A stretch of 64,000 bases of DNA from Cupriavidus agavae (GTDB lineage Bacteria > Pseudomonadota > Gammaproteobacteria > Burkholderiales > Burkholderiaceae): NCBI RefSeq assembly GCF_004217045.1, contig NZ_SGXM01000009.1, forward strand, positions 1-64,000, written 5' to 3'. The notes beneath the pieces were generated by a model. That model made no database searches and was not told where the DNA came from. It was given only the letters and a program-made list of their open reading frames with translations. This document shows positions 8,251 through 15,877 of the stretch, one piece after another. Position 1 is the stretch's first letter; every line of letters begins with the position of its first letter. Position numbers and translations under genes: made by a program.

Positions 8251-10080
8251 CTACGGTGCGGCCGGGGCCTCGGCGCCGGCCGGTGGCGTGGCGGGCCGGC
8301 TGGCCCGTGGGCCTGCACGGCGGCTGCGGGCGGCCGAGGGCTCCAGCGCCAGCGGCGCAGTGGTGATCTGGCTCAGCGGGCCGCTGTTGAACCGCGTGAC
8401 GTGGCTGGCTGGCGTGGGCAGGTTGCGCACGATGCGCGGCGTGATCAGCAGCACCAGTTCCGTGGACGCCTCTTTCTTGCTGCGCGTGCCGAAGATGCGG
8501 TCGAGCACCGGCAACTCGCTGAGCCCCGGAATGCCGTGGCCGTTGCCCTGTTCGCTACGCTGCAACAGCCCGGCCAGTACCTGCGTCTCGCCATCGCGCG
8601 CGGTCATGTTGGTTTCGGCCTTGCGCGTGCCGATCTGGTACGCCATCAGGCCGGTCTGCGTCTTGATCGTGTTGACCACGTTCGAGACTTCCAGCGAGAC
8701 CTTGACGCCGATTTCCCCGTCCTGGGTCAGCGTGGGTGTGACGTCGAGTTGCAGCCCCACGTCCTGGTAGCTGACCGATTCCGTCACGACGCCGTTGCCG
8801 TTGACCGTGGTCACCACCGGCAGCCGGTCGCCGATCATGATCTTGGCCTTCTCCCGGTTTTTCACGCGAATGCGCGGGTTGGCCAGCAGTTCCCCCTGGC
8901 CGCTCTGGCGCGCGAGGTTGGCCGTCACCACGGGATCGCCGAGGTTGACGCCGATGTTGTCACCGTTGAGGTTGCGCAGCTCATTCCAGGTCACCACGCC
9001 GGGCAGCTTCGCCGCGCCCGACACCGAGGCCGACACGCTCGACGGATAGCGGATGCCAAGATTCAGCTCGCTGTTGCTGTTCACTTCGAGCACCTGCACG
9101 TCGAACATGACTTCGGACTGCGGCAGGTCGTGCGCCTCCACCAGCCGCTCGGCCACGGCCACCGCCTCGGGTGTGTCGCGGATCACCAGCATGCCGAGCC
9201 GTTCGTCGATATAGACGTCCTTGGTCTTGACGATCTGCTTGAGCATGCCCATGACCTGCTTCGGGTCGGCATTGTTCAGGTAGAACGTGCGCGTGGTGAG
9301 GTCGCGGTACTGCTGCACCTTGTCCGCCACCTTCGGGTAGATCAGCAGCGTGGTGTCGTTGAGCAGCTTGCGGTCGAGGTTGTTGGTGGCCAGGATCAGG
9401 TCGACCACGGCCTCGACGGAGGTCTCCTTCGCCGAGACGGTTGCGCGCAGGTCCTGCGGCACGTCCTTGTCGAGCACGAAGTTGAGCCGCGACAGCGTGG
9501 AGATCGTGGTCAGTACGCTGGCCAGCGGCTGGTCGCGGAACTGGACCGAGATCGGCTGGCGCAGCGATGCCGCCAGGCTGCTGGCAGGCTGGCTGCGTGC
9601 GGCCGCCACCATCGCGGCCGTCTCCTTGTAGAGCGCGCGGGCCCCAAGGTGGCGGGGGTCCAGCGTCAGCGCCTTCTCCACCTGCGCGAACGCGCCGGCA
9701 GGGTCGCTGCGGGCTGTCTCGCGTGCCCGGGCGAGCAGGGCGGCGATCTGCCGCGCCGCGGCGGCGCGTTCCTCGCCTTCGCGGGCGCGGGCGTTGCCGG
9801 GGTCGATCGAAATGGCTTCAGCGAAGGACAGCGCGGCATCGTCGATCAGATCGCGCTCCAGTTGCGCCGTGCCCTGCTGTACGAGCATCTGCACGCGCCG
9901 CTCGCGCTCCACCTGGAACGCAAGCTGGGTGGCGGTACTGTCGGGCGCCTGTGCGGCCCTGGCCGCGGCCTGGGCGAACGAGGCGCCGGGATCGGGAGTG
10001 GGTGTCACGCCCGGCAACGCGCAGCCGGCCAGCATCGATGCCGCAAGCGCCGCGAGGCTGAACTGCAATCGGGACTTCAA
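8251..10080 (-). CDS. gspD: Lipoprotein secretin of a type II secretion-like system (GspD/PilQ-like)
   Basis: The 609-residue outer membrane channel starts at a TTG codon (MKSRLQFSLA...), chosen because a strong AGGAGA site lies six bases upstream and the lipobox LAGC puts the acylated cysteine at residue 20. A TPR-like helical region (residues about 60-170) is followed by the N-domain (SVQFRDQPLASVLTTIS, FVLDKDVP), an N1-type domain (RTFYLNNADPKQVMGMLKQI) and the C-terminal secretin pore (DVQVLEVNSNSELNLGI, then VGLQLDVTPTL, ending LVLLITPRIVR). Being lipidated, it may reach the outer membrane without a separate GspS pilotin. Canonical GspD lacks the TPR part; this architecture is closer to the PilQ/MshL side. 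A Pro/Ala tail ends the protein. Confidence 0.9.
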   Translation of the reverse strand: MKSRLQFSLAALAASMLAGCALPGVTPTPDPGASFAQAAARAAQAPDSTATQLAFQVERERRVQMLVQQGTAQLERDLIDDAALSFAEAISIDPGNARAREGEERAAAARQIAALLARARETARSDPAGAFAQVEKALTLDPRHLGARALYKETAAMVAAARSQPASSLAASLRQPISVQFRDQPLASVLTTISTLSRLNFVLDKDVPQDLRATVSAKETSVEAVVDLILATNNLDRKLLNDTTLLIYPKVADKVQQYRDLTTRTFYLNNADPKQVMGMLKQIVKTKDVYIDERLGMLVIRDTPEAVAVAERLVEAHDLPQSEVMFDVQVLEVNSNSELNLGIRYPSSVSASVSGAAKLPGVVTWNELRNLNGDNIGVNLGDPVVTANLARQSGQGELLANPRIRVKNREKAKIMIGDRLPVVTTVNGNGVVTESVSYQDVGLQLDVTPTLTQDGEIGVKVSLEVSNVVNTIKTQTGLMAYQIGTRKAETNMTARDGETQVLAGLLQRSEQGNGHGIPGLSELPVLDRIFGTRSKKEASTELVLLITPRIVRNLPTPASHVTRFNSGPLSQITTAPLALEPSAARSRRAGPRASRPATPPAGAEAPAAP

Positions 10081-10121
10081 GGGAATCTCCTGGAAAGGGG
10101 TGGGAGGTCGGCGGGGCGTTT

Positions 10122-10652
10122 TCACCCGCCGGCTACTACGGTCAGATGCAGGCGCCTGCCGGTAGACAGTTCGGTCACGCGGGCACCTTCGGCCTCGATG
10201 GCGTCGAGCCGGTAACCGCGCCAGCCCTGACCCGGCTGCAGGCTGCCCGGCGCCGTGCAGTCCGCGCAGGCGATCCGGGAGGCGCCGCCGGCTTCGAGCA
10301 CGACCATGACGCCGCGTGTGTCCTGCCAGATCGCAGTGGCCGAGATTGCCGGCGGCCGCCGCGCGGGCGGGGCATCGTTCACCGGCGGCAGCAAGGGGTC
10401 CGGGGACTCGTCCTCGGGCAGTGCCTGCATCGCGCCAAGCCGCCAGCCGGGCCTGCGGAACAGGTCCGGATGCGGCGTGGCTACCGACAGATCCGGCGGG
10501 GTTACGGCGGGCGCCGGGGCGGGGCGGACTGCACCGCGCGCGGCACGCGGCACCGGGGTTTCCTCCAGCGTCGATCCGTCGAGCCACGCCACATAGGCCG
10601 TCGCGCACGCGGTGACCACCAGCAGGGCCAGCAGGGGGCGGGAGAACGTCAT
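10122..10652 (-). CDS. Inner-membrane periplasmic linker of the secretion system (PilP/GspC-like)
   Basis: The 176-residue protein has one N-terminal membrane helix (MTFSRPLLALLVVTACATAYVAWL), a proline-rich periplasmic linker, and a small C-terminal beta domain (SATAIWQDTRGVMVVLEAGG... GWRGYRLDAIEAEGARV) laid out like the homology region of GspC/PilP that touches the secretin N0 domain. It lies between the PilO-like gene (4-base overlap) and the secretin gene, the place PilP holds in pil operons. The function is assigned by position and topology; sequence similarity is weak. A CADC pair may form a disulphide. Confidence 0.65.
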   Translation of the reverse strand: MTFSRPLLALLVVTACATAYVAWLDGSTLEETPVPRAARGAVRPAPAPAVTPPDLSVATPHPDLFRRPGWRLGAMQALPEDESPDPLLPPVNDAPPARRPPAISATAIWQDTRGVMVVLEAGGASRIACADCTAPGSLQPGQGWRGYRLDAIEAEGARVTELSTGRRLHLTVVAGG

Positions 10653-11185
10653 GATCCGGCCTCCACGAGGTAGCTCAGTTGCACCAGGGCGTTGACGGCG
10701 CCGTCGCGGTCCAGTGCGCGGACCAGCGAAACCGAATCGATCCGCGCGCCGGGCAGCCGCTCCACCGCTTCCAGATAGGCGCGCAGCGCCGGGTAGGGGC
10801 CGTCCACCGCGTAGCGCAGCGTATGGCGCAGATAGCGCTGGCCCGCCTCGGGGCGCGTGGCGAAATCGATATCGGTCAGTTCGATGCCCTGCTGCAAGGC
10901 CAGCTCGGCGTGGGTGCGCAGGAAACCGGTGTAGGTTGCGGCGGCGGGCATGGCCTGCCGGGCCGCACCGGACTGTCCGGCGGCCACCTCGCGCCTGAGC
11001 CGGTCGGTCTCGGCCGACTCGGTCGCAAGCCGGGCCGTCGCTTCGTCGATCCCGGGCAGGATCTGGCCGTACAGCGCCAGCAGCGCAACGGCGCCAAGGG
11101 CCAGCGCGGCCGTGCCCGCGCGTCCACAGCGGTGGCGCAGGAGCTGCAGCGTCCATTGCAGGCGATGGGTGGAGAGGCCGATCAT
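10649..11185 (-). CDS. PilO/GspM-like inner-membrane platform protein
   Basis: The 178-residue product has a short cytoplasmic start, one membrane helix (GTAALALGAVALLALYGQILPG), a coiled segment (ATARLATESAETDRLRREVA), and a ferredoxin-like periplasmic domain (ELALQQGIELTDIDF... YLRHTLRYAVDGPYPALRAYLEAVERLPG) as in PilO and GspM. Such proteins dimerise with the PilN/GspL partner to link the cytoplasmic ATPase to the pseudopilus. The gene order ATPase, M-, N-, O-, P-like, secretin matches pilMNOPQ. Confidence 0.75.
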   Translation of the reverse strand: MIGLSTHRLQWTLQLLRHRCGRAGTAALALGAVALLALYGQILPGIDEATARLATESAETDRLRREVAAGQSGAARQAMPAAATYTGFLRTHAELALQQGIELTDIDFATRPEAGQRYLRHTLRYAVDGPYPALRAYLEAVERLPGARIDSVSLVRALDRDGAVNALVQLSYLVEAGS

Positions 11186-11706
11186 GGCGAGGGCTCCTCC
11201 CAGCGCAGCTGGATCGTGGCCTCGATGCCACCATGGCCGCCCGCTTCGTCGTCGGACCCGCGCTGCTGGCGCACCAGCGAGGCGCTGCGTACCCCCGGTG
11301 TAGCCGCCAGCGCATCGATCAGTGCCAGCAATGCCGCTTCGTTGCGGGTTTCGAGTTCGAGCCGCTGGCTGCGCGCGTTGGCGTCGATATCGATGCGCGC
11401 GTAGGACACGTCCTCGCTCCATGTGCGTTCGAGCCAGCCGAGCACGGGCATCATCGGCTGGGCCTGCCGCCGCACGATGTCGGCGCCCGGCCCGGCGGCG
11501 CGCTGCGCGCTGCGCTGGGCGGCGAGCTGCCGCTTCCATTGCGCCGCTTCGCTCCGGGCCGCTTCCACGGCGTTGCCGAGCGAGCGCAGCGTCAGGAACT
11601 CGTAGGCGGTCCAGCCGGCAACCGCGATGCTGACCGTGCCGAGCACGAGGGCGAAGGCCGACGGACGGGGCCGCGCCGGCAGGAATTCAGGCAGGCGCGA
11701 TCTCAC
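11182..11706 (-). CDS. PilN/GspL C-terminal-like inner-membrane platform protein
   Basis: The 174-residue protein starts at GTG (11706), which overlaps the stop of the preceding PilM-like gene (GTGA). It has one membrane helix near residues 15-40, an alanine/arginine-rich coiled coil (AVEAARSEAAQWKRQLAAQRSAQ), then a ferredoxin-like periplasmic domain (SYARIDIDANARSQRLELETRNEAALLALIDAL). It corresponds to PilN, or to the C-terminal half of GspL when that protein is split in two, and should pair with the PilO-like product encoded next. Confidence 0.75.
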   Translation of the reverse strand: MRSRLPEFLPARPRPSAFALVLGTVSIAVAGWTAYEFLTLRSLGNAVEAARSEAAQWKRQLAAQRSAQRAAGPGADIVRRQAQPMMPVLGWLERTWSEDVSYARIDIDANARSQRLELETRNEAALLALIDALAATPGVRSASLVRQQRGSDDEAGGHGGIEATIQLRWEEPSP

Positions 11707-12467
11707 GGCAGGCTCCCTGTTTGCGCCACGGGCAGATGTGGGCCGAGCCAGATGGCAGTGGCGCCGTGGCCAACAGCCAATTCGGACGCCGCGAAGGCAC
11801 CGATCAGCGCGATCTGGTCCGGCAGGCCCGTCCCGGCGGTCAGCGCCAGGCTGGCCATGCCGGTATCGACTGCCGAGCCGGCATTGGTCGTCTCCGCGAA
11901 GGTGCCGATGGCGATGACCGCACCGTCCTTGCGCAGCGCGCAGTGCATCACGCCCCGCTCGCGCAACGCCACGGCGGTGTCGGCTCCGGGCAGGCCGTTC
12001 CGGTAGTGATGCAGGGCATGCGCGAACGTCGACGTCACGCTGCGCAGGCGCACCTGATGGGCGGCGGCACGCGCGACGAGCGCATCGACCAGTCCGGCGT
12101 CGGCCAGCGCGGCCAGCCGTGGCTGGCCGTATTGCAACGGACCCAGCGCGATTCGGCACGCTTCGTGCTCGATGCCGGTGGCTTCGCAACTGGCGTGGGT
12201 CCAGCCGCGCCACGCGTCGTCGGCGAACAGCCGGGGCTGCCAGGGCACGGCGGCATGCCAGGCCCACGGGTAGCCGAGGCGCACGCACAGCGACTTGCCG
12301 CGCAGCGTCGGCAGCAGGTTGTCGATGGCGCCAAGCAGGGCGTCCTGTCCGCTGCCTGCAGGCTGGTACGTGGCGGGCGCGTCGATGGCGGTGCCGCGCG
12401 TTTCCGGGCGGACGCCGATGGCGTCGTGCAGCAGCCAGAGGCAGGCGTTACTCGGCGAACGTGACAC
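11703..12467 (-). CDS. PilM/GspL N-terminal-like cytoplasmic platform protein
   Basis: The 254-residue protein is read from a GTG at 12467, selected by an excellent AGGAGG site six bases upstream; this start overlaps the end of gspE by 20 bases. It has no signal peptide or clear membrane helix and contains actin-like-fold stretches (KSLCVRLGYPWAWHAAVPW, GVMHCALRKDGAVIAIGTFAETT). It sits where PilM is expected: after the ATPase gene and before the PilN-like gene. It would recruit GspE to the inner-membrane platform. Similarity to PilM is low and the call rests on operon position and layout. Confidence 0.6.
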   Translation of the reverse strand: MSRSPSNACLWLLHDAIGVRPETRGTAIDAPATYQPAGSGQDALLGAIDNLLPTLRGKSLCVRLGYPWAWHAAVPWQPRLFADDAWRGWTHASCEATGIEHEACRIALGPLQYGQPRLAALADAGLVDALVARAAAHQVRLRSVTSTFAHALHHYRNGLPGADTAVALRERGVMHCALRKDGAVIAIGTFAETTNAGSAVDTGMASLALTAGTGLPDQIALIGAFAASELAVGHGATAIWLGPHLPVAQTGSLP

Positions 12468-14160
12468 GGTTGGCCTCCTGCAAGGTGGTGATGCCGCGCG
12501 CGGCCAGTGCCACGGTGGCCTGCCGCAGCGAAAGAAAGCCGGCTTCGCGCGCAATCGCGCGTTGCTCGCCGGAGGGCGCCTGCCGCAGCATCGCGTCGCG
12601 CAGCCGGTCGTTGATGCGCAGGACTTCGGCCACCGGCCGCCGTCCCAGATAGCCGGTGTCGTGGCAGGCTTCGCAGCCGCTGCCTTCGCGCAGCGTCCAG
12701 CCGGCGATGTCGGACGCCTGCAGGCCGGAGCGGGCCAGTAGCGCCGCGTCGGCGCTCGCGTCCCGGGCGCAGTGCGGACACACCGTGCGTACGAGCTGCT
12801 GGGCGACCACGCCGATCAGTGATTCCACGAGGCTGTGGGGCGTGATGCCCATGTGCAGGAAGCGGTCGAGCACCGAGAACGCCCCGTTGGCGTGGACGCT
12901 GGTCAGCACGAGGTGGCCGGTCAGCGCCGCCTGCACGGCGATGGCGGCGGTTTCGCCGTCGCGGATTTCACCGACCAGGATCTTGTCGGGGTCGTGGCGC
13001 AGGATCGAGCGCAGGCCGCGCGCAAAGGTCAGGCCCTTGCGGTCGTTGACCGGAATCTGCAGCACGCCGGGCACCTCGTACTCCACCGGGTCTTCGATCG
13101 TGATGATCTTCTCCTGGCCGGTGTCGAGTTCGGACAGTGCGGCGTACAGCGTGGTCGACTTGCCCGAACCGGTCGGACCCGTCACGAGCAGCAGCCCGTG
13201 CGGCATCGCGGCCAGCGCGCGGATGGCGGCCACCGCGTGGGCGTCGTGGCCAAGCCCGTCGAGCCGCAGCGGCGTGCCTTCCGCATTGCCGCGGCGCTTG
13301 TCCAGCACGCGCAGCACGGCGTCCTCGCCGTGGATCGACGGCATGACCGAGACGCGGAAATCGACCTCGCGCCCCGCCACGATGGCCTTGAAGCGGCCAT
13401 CCTGCGGAATGCGGCGCTCCGCGATGTCGAGTTCGGCCATTACCTTGATGCGCGAGATCGCCTGCTCGGCCACGTCGTGGCCAGGCATGGCGGCGGCGTG
13501 CAGCAGCACGCCATCGACGCGGTAGCGCACGGCCAGCCCGTCGGGCAGCGTTTCCATGTGGACGTCGGAGGCGGCCATGCGCAGCGCGTCGTAGAGCGTG
13601 GAATTGACGAGCCGCACCACGGGGCTGGTGTCCTGTGCCAGGCTCGCCAGCGAAATGCCGCCATCGCCGGGCGTGGTTTCCGGGTCCGGCGTGGCGTCGG
13701 TGGCAATCTGGGCCAGCGCGCGCTGGCGGTCGCCATGGAGCGCCAGCGTCGCCTGCAGGGCCGCGCTGGGCACGACCGCCTCTACATAGGCGTGTCCCCC
13801 CTGAGCCAGCCGGCGCGCGATGCGTTCGCGCTCGGCGATACGGGTAGGATCGCCCAGCGCAAGCGTCAGCAGCGGCGAGTCCGGGGCGGTCTGCACCAGC
13901 AGGCAGTGGCGCTGGATGGCGCACGCGTAGGGCAGCAGGTCGAAGCGCGGTGCGGCGGCGGCAAGCGCGGCGGTGTCGAGCAGTGGCAGGCGGAACAGGC
14001 CGGCGAGATGGCGCGCGGCGGTCTCGGCATCGACGTGCGAGGTCTCGGCGATGCGGGTCTGGAGGTCCTGTTCCGGCGCGGCGGCGCGCAGCGCGTGCAG
14101 GGCCAGCAGCGACGGCAGGGGTGGCGCGGAGGGCGAGGAGGGCGAGGAGGGCAAGGTCAT
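12448..14160 (-). CDS. gspE: Type II secretion ATPase
   Basis: The 570-residue hexameric ATPase powers pseudopilus assembly at the inner face of the membrane. It has an N1E/MshE-like N-terminal domain (residues about 30-145), Walker A GPTGSGKST at 328-336, the Asp box IEDPVEYE near 355, Walker B-like DPDKILVGEIRD, the His box LTSVHANGA, and a zinc-binding tetracysteine module (CPHC ... CEAC) near residue 490. Its ATG overlaps the gspF stop (ATGA). All catalytic motifs are intact, so the system is probably functional. A low-complexity Ser/Pro stretch opens the protein. Confidence 0.95.
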   Translation of the reverse strand: MTLPSSPSSPSAPPLPSLLALHALRAAAPEQDLQTRIAETSHVDAETAARHLAGLFRLPLLDTAALAAAAPRFDLLPYACAIQRHCLLVQTAPDSPLLTLALGDPTRIAERERIARRLAQGGHAYVEAVVPSAALQATLALHGDRQRALAQIATDATPDPETTPGDGGISLASLAQDTSPVVRLVNSTLYDALRMAASDVHMETLPDGLAVRYRVDGVLLHAAAMPGHDVAEQAISRIKVMAELDIAERRIPQDGRFKAIVAGREVDFRVSVMPSIHGEDAVLRVLDKRRGNAEGTPLRLDGLGHDAHAVAAIRALAAMPHGLLLVTGPTGSGKSTTLYAALSELDTGQEKIITIEDPVEYEVPGVLQIPVNDRKGLTFARGLRSILRHDPDKILVGEIRDGETAAIAVQAALTGHLVLTSVHANGAFSVLDRFLHMGITPHSLVESLIGVVAQQLVRTVCPHCARDASADAALLARSGLQASDIAGWTLREGSGCEACHDTGYLGRRPVAEVLRINDRLRDAMLRQAPSGEQRAIAREAGFLSLRQATVALAARGITTLQEANRVTFAE

Positions 14161-15335
14161 TGCATGTTTCCGGCCAGTTCGAAGATCGGCATGTAGAGGA
14201 GAAACACGATGCCGCCGACCAGCCCGCCCACCACCAGCATCAGCAGTGGTTCGATCAGCTTCGTGGCGGTATCGATGGCGCGGTCGAGCGCTTCGTCGCA
14301 GAACTGGGCGGCGCGCTCGCACATGTCCGGCAGTTCGCCGCTGCGCTCGCCCACGCGCAGCAGCCGTTCGGCGACGGGCGTGGTCAGGCCGTGGCGGGAC
14401 AGCGTGTCGGCCACGGGCAGGCCCGTCTCGATCTCGGCGATGGCCCGCGCCAGCGCATTGCGCAGCGGCTCGGGCAGCAGCGGCGAGGCCAGCCGCAGCG
14501 CGGGGACGGCCGCCATCCCGCCGGCCAGCAGCAGGCCAGTGGTGCGGTAGAGCTTGGTCAGCGCCAGCAGGCGCTGCAGTGATTGCAACTGTGGAATCCG
14601 CAGCGCCAGCGCGAACAGCCGCGGCACGAGCCTGGCATGTCGCGCGCCAGCCAGCAGGGCCAGCGCGGCGGCCAGCAGGCCGAGGGCGATCAGGCCGCCG
14701 TGCGCCTCCACGGACTCGCCCCACCACAGCAGCCAGCGCGCGGCGGCCGGGAGGTCGCGCATCGACGCGTACACCTGGCTGAAGCGGGGAATCACGAAGA
14801 ACAGCAGGAACAGCATGATCAGGCCGCCGATGGCGATCACCACGGCCGGATAGATCAGGGCGCTGACGGCGCGCTTGCGCACGGCTGCCAGGCGGGCCTC
14901 GTAGCGGTGGTAGCGCGACAGGGCGTCGGCCAGGTGCCCGGTCCGTTCGGCGGAGGCTACCGTGGCGACATACAGCGCGGGAAACTGCTCGGGCAGGCCG
15001 GCCAGCACGCCCGACAACGGCAGGCCCTGGTACAGGCCGTCGATGATCGCGTCGAGCACGCGGCGCGTGGCGTTTTCAGCCGAGCCCGACGATTTGTCGC
15101 GCAACGCCTCGACGCATTCGACCAGCGAGAGCCCCGCGTTCAGCAAGGCGATCAGTTCCTGCGTAAACAGCGCGGTCTGGAACGGCGCCGCCCGGCTCAG
15201 GCGAAACACGCCACGGCAGGCCACCACATGCTCGCCGGCGGCGGTGGCCATGCGGCGCGCCGTCTCGGCATCGGCGGCGGTGACCACGCGTTCGTGGAGT
15301 TCCCCGTGGCGTGCCACGGTCAGGCGGTATTGCAT
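14157..15335 (-). CDS. gspF: Type II secretion inner-membrane platform protein
   Basis: The 392-residue polytopic protein has the two repeated GspF/PilC cytoplasmic helical domains (FTQELIALLNAGLSLVECVE and the later LAGGMAAVPALRLA) and three membrane helices (ALIYPAVVIAIGGLIMLFLLFFVIP; GLIALGLLAAALALLAG; LIEPLLMLVVGGLVGGIVFLLYMPIF). It is the rotor-like platform contacted by GspE. The start MQYRLTVARHG matches family N-termini; the open frame upstream is not needed. It follows gspG by eight bases. Confidence 0.94.
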   Translation of the reverse strand: MQYRLTVARHGELHERVVTAADAETARRMATAAGEHVVACRGVFRLSRAAPFQTALFTQELIALLNAGLSLVECVEALRDKSSGSAENATRRVLDAIIDGLYQGLPLSGVLAGLPEQFPALYVATVASAERTGHLADALSRYHRYEARLAAVRKRAVSALIYPAVVIAIGGLIMLFLLFFVIPRFSQVYASMRDLPAAARWLLWWGESVEAHGGLIALGLLAAALALLAGARHARLVPRLFALALRIPQLQSLQRLLALTKLYRTTGLLLAGGMAAVPALRLASPLLPEPLRNALARAIAEIETGLPVADTLSRHGLTTPVAERLLRVGERSGELPDMCERAAQFCDEALDRAIDTATKLIEPLLMLVVGGLVGGIVFLLYMPIFELAGNMQ

Positions 15336-15343
15336 GAGTGGCC

Positions 15344-15784
15344 TTACCACGCGATATCGGCCGCATGGCCAGTACCGCCGGGCTTGCCGTCGGCACCGGT
15401 CGATGACAGGTCGTAGTCCTTGCCGCCGGTGCCGGGCACGGCGTAGCGGTAGGGCTGGCCCCACGGGTCGGCGGGGATTGCGCGGGTCAGGTACGGCCCC
15501 TGCCAGCGCTGGCCGGCATCAGCGGGCTGCGCCGTGAGCGCGTCGAGGCCCTGCTCGGTAGCCGGGTAGGCGCCCATGTCCAGCCGGTAGCGGTCCAGCG
15601 CGTCGCCGAGCGCCTTCATCTGGCCGGTCGCGGTCTTGACCTTGGCCTTGTCGAGTTCGCCGAACAGTTTCGGACCGACATAGCCGGCCAGCATGGCGAT
15701 GATGAGCAGGACGACCAGCAGCTCCAGCAGCGTGAAGCCTGCGTGGCGAAGGCGGGTCGTCCGGATGTGATTCGGTAATGACAT
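15344..15784 (-). CDS. gspG: Major pseudopilin
   Basis: The 146-residue protein begins with a 15-residue basic leader, then the prepilin site AGFTLLELLVVLLIIAMLAGYVGP with Glu5. The C-terminal part is the textbook GspG pattern: ATGQMKALGDALDRYRLDMGAYPATEQGLDAL, then GPYLTRAIPADPWGQPYRY and DYDLSSTGADGKPGG, the last carrying the calcium-site aspartates. It is the best-conserved pseudopilin here and should be the major subunit. It opens the secretion operon, downstream of the terminator of the GH18-like gene, and may have its own promoter in the 93-base gap. Confidence 0.95.
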   Translation of the reverse strand: MSLPNHIRTTRLRHAGFTLLELLVVLLIIAMLAGYVGPKLFGELDKAKVKTATGQMKALGDALDRYRLDMGAYPATEQGLDALTAQPADAGQRWQGPYLTRAIPADPWGQPYRYAVPGTGGKDYDLSSTGADGKPGGTGHAADIAW

Positions 15785-15792
15785 TTCTCAGG

Positions 15793-15834
15793 CCCACAAA
15801 ACAGAAATGCCGCCGGCAGGGATTGCCGGCGGCA
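15793..15834 (-). terminator. Intrinsic terminator of the GH18-like gene
   Basis: On the minus strand an 11-bp perfect stem TGCCGCCGGCA / TGCCGGCGGCA (15808-15818 with 15824-15834, 5-base loop) is followed by ATTTCTGTTTTG. It lies 44 bases past the stop of the GH18-like gene and before gspG, so it would separate, at least partly, that gene from the secretion operon. Confidence 0.7.
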
Positions 15835-15877
15835 GCCGCGGTGGCCCAGGCTGGCCACCGCATCGGTCATGCGTGGA

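Noticed and set aside
8401..10215. Long plus-strand open frame opposite the secretin gene
   Set aside because: Shadow of a high-GC coding region; the minus-strand product has clear secretin motifs and a lipoprotein signal.
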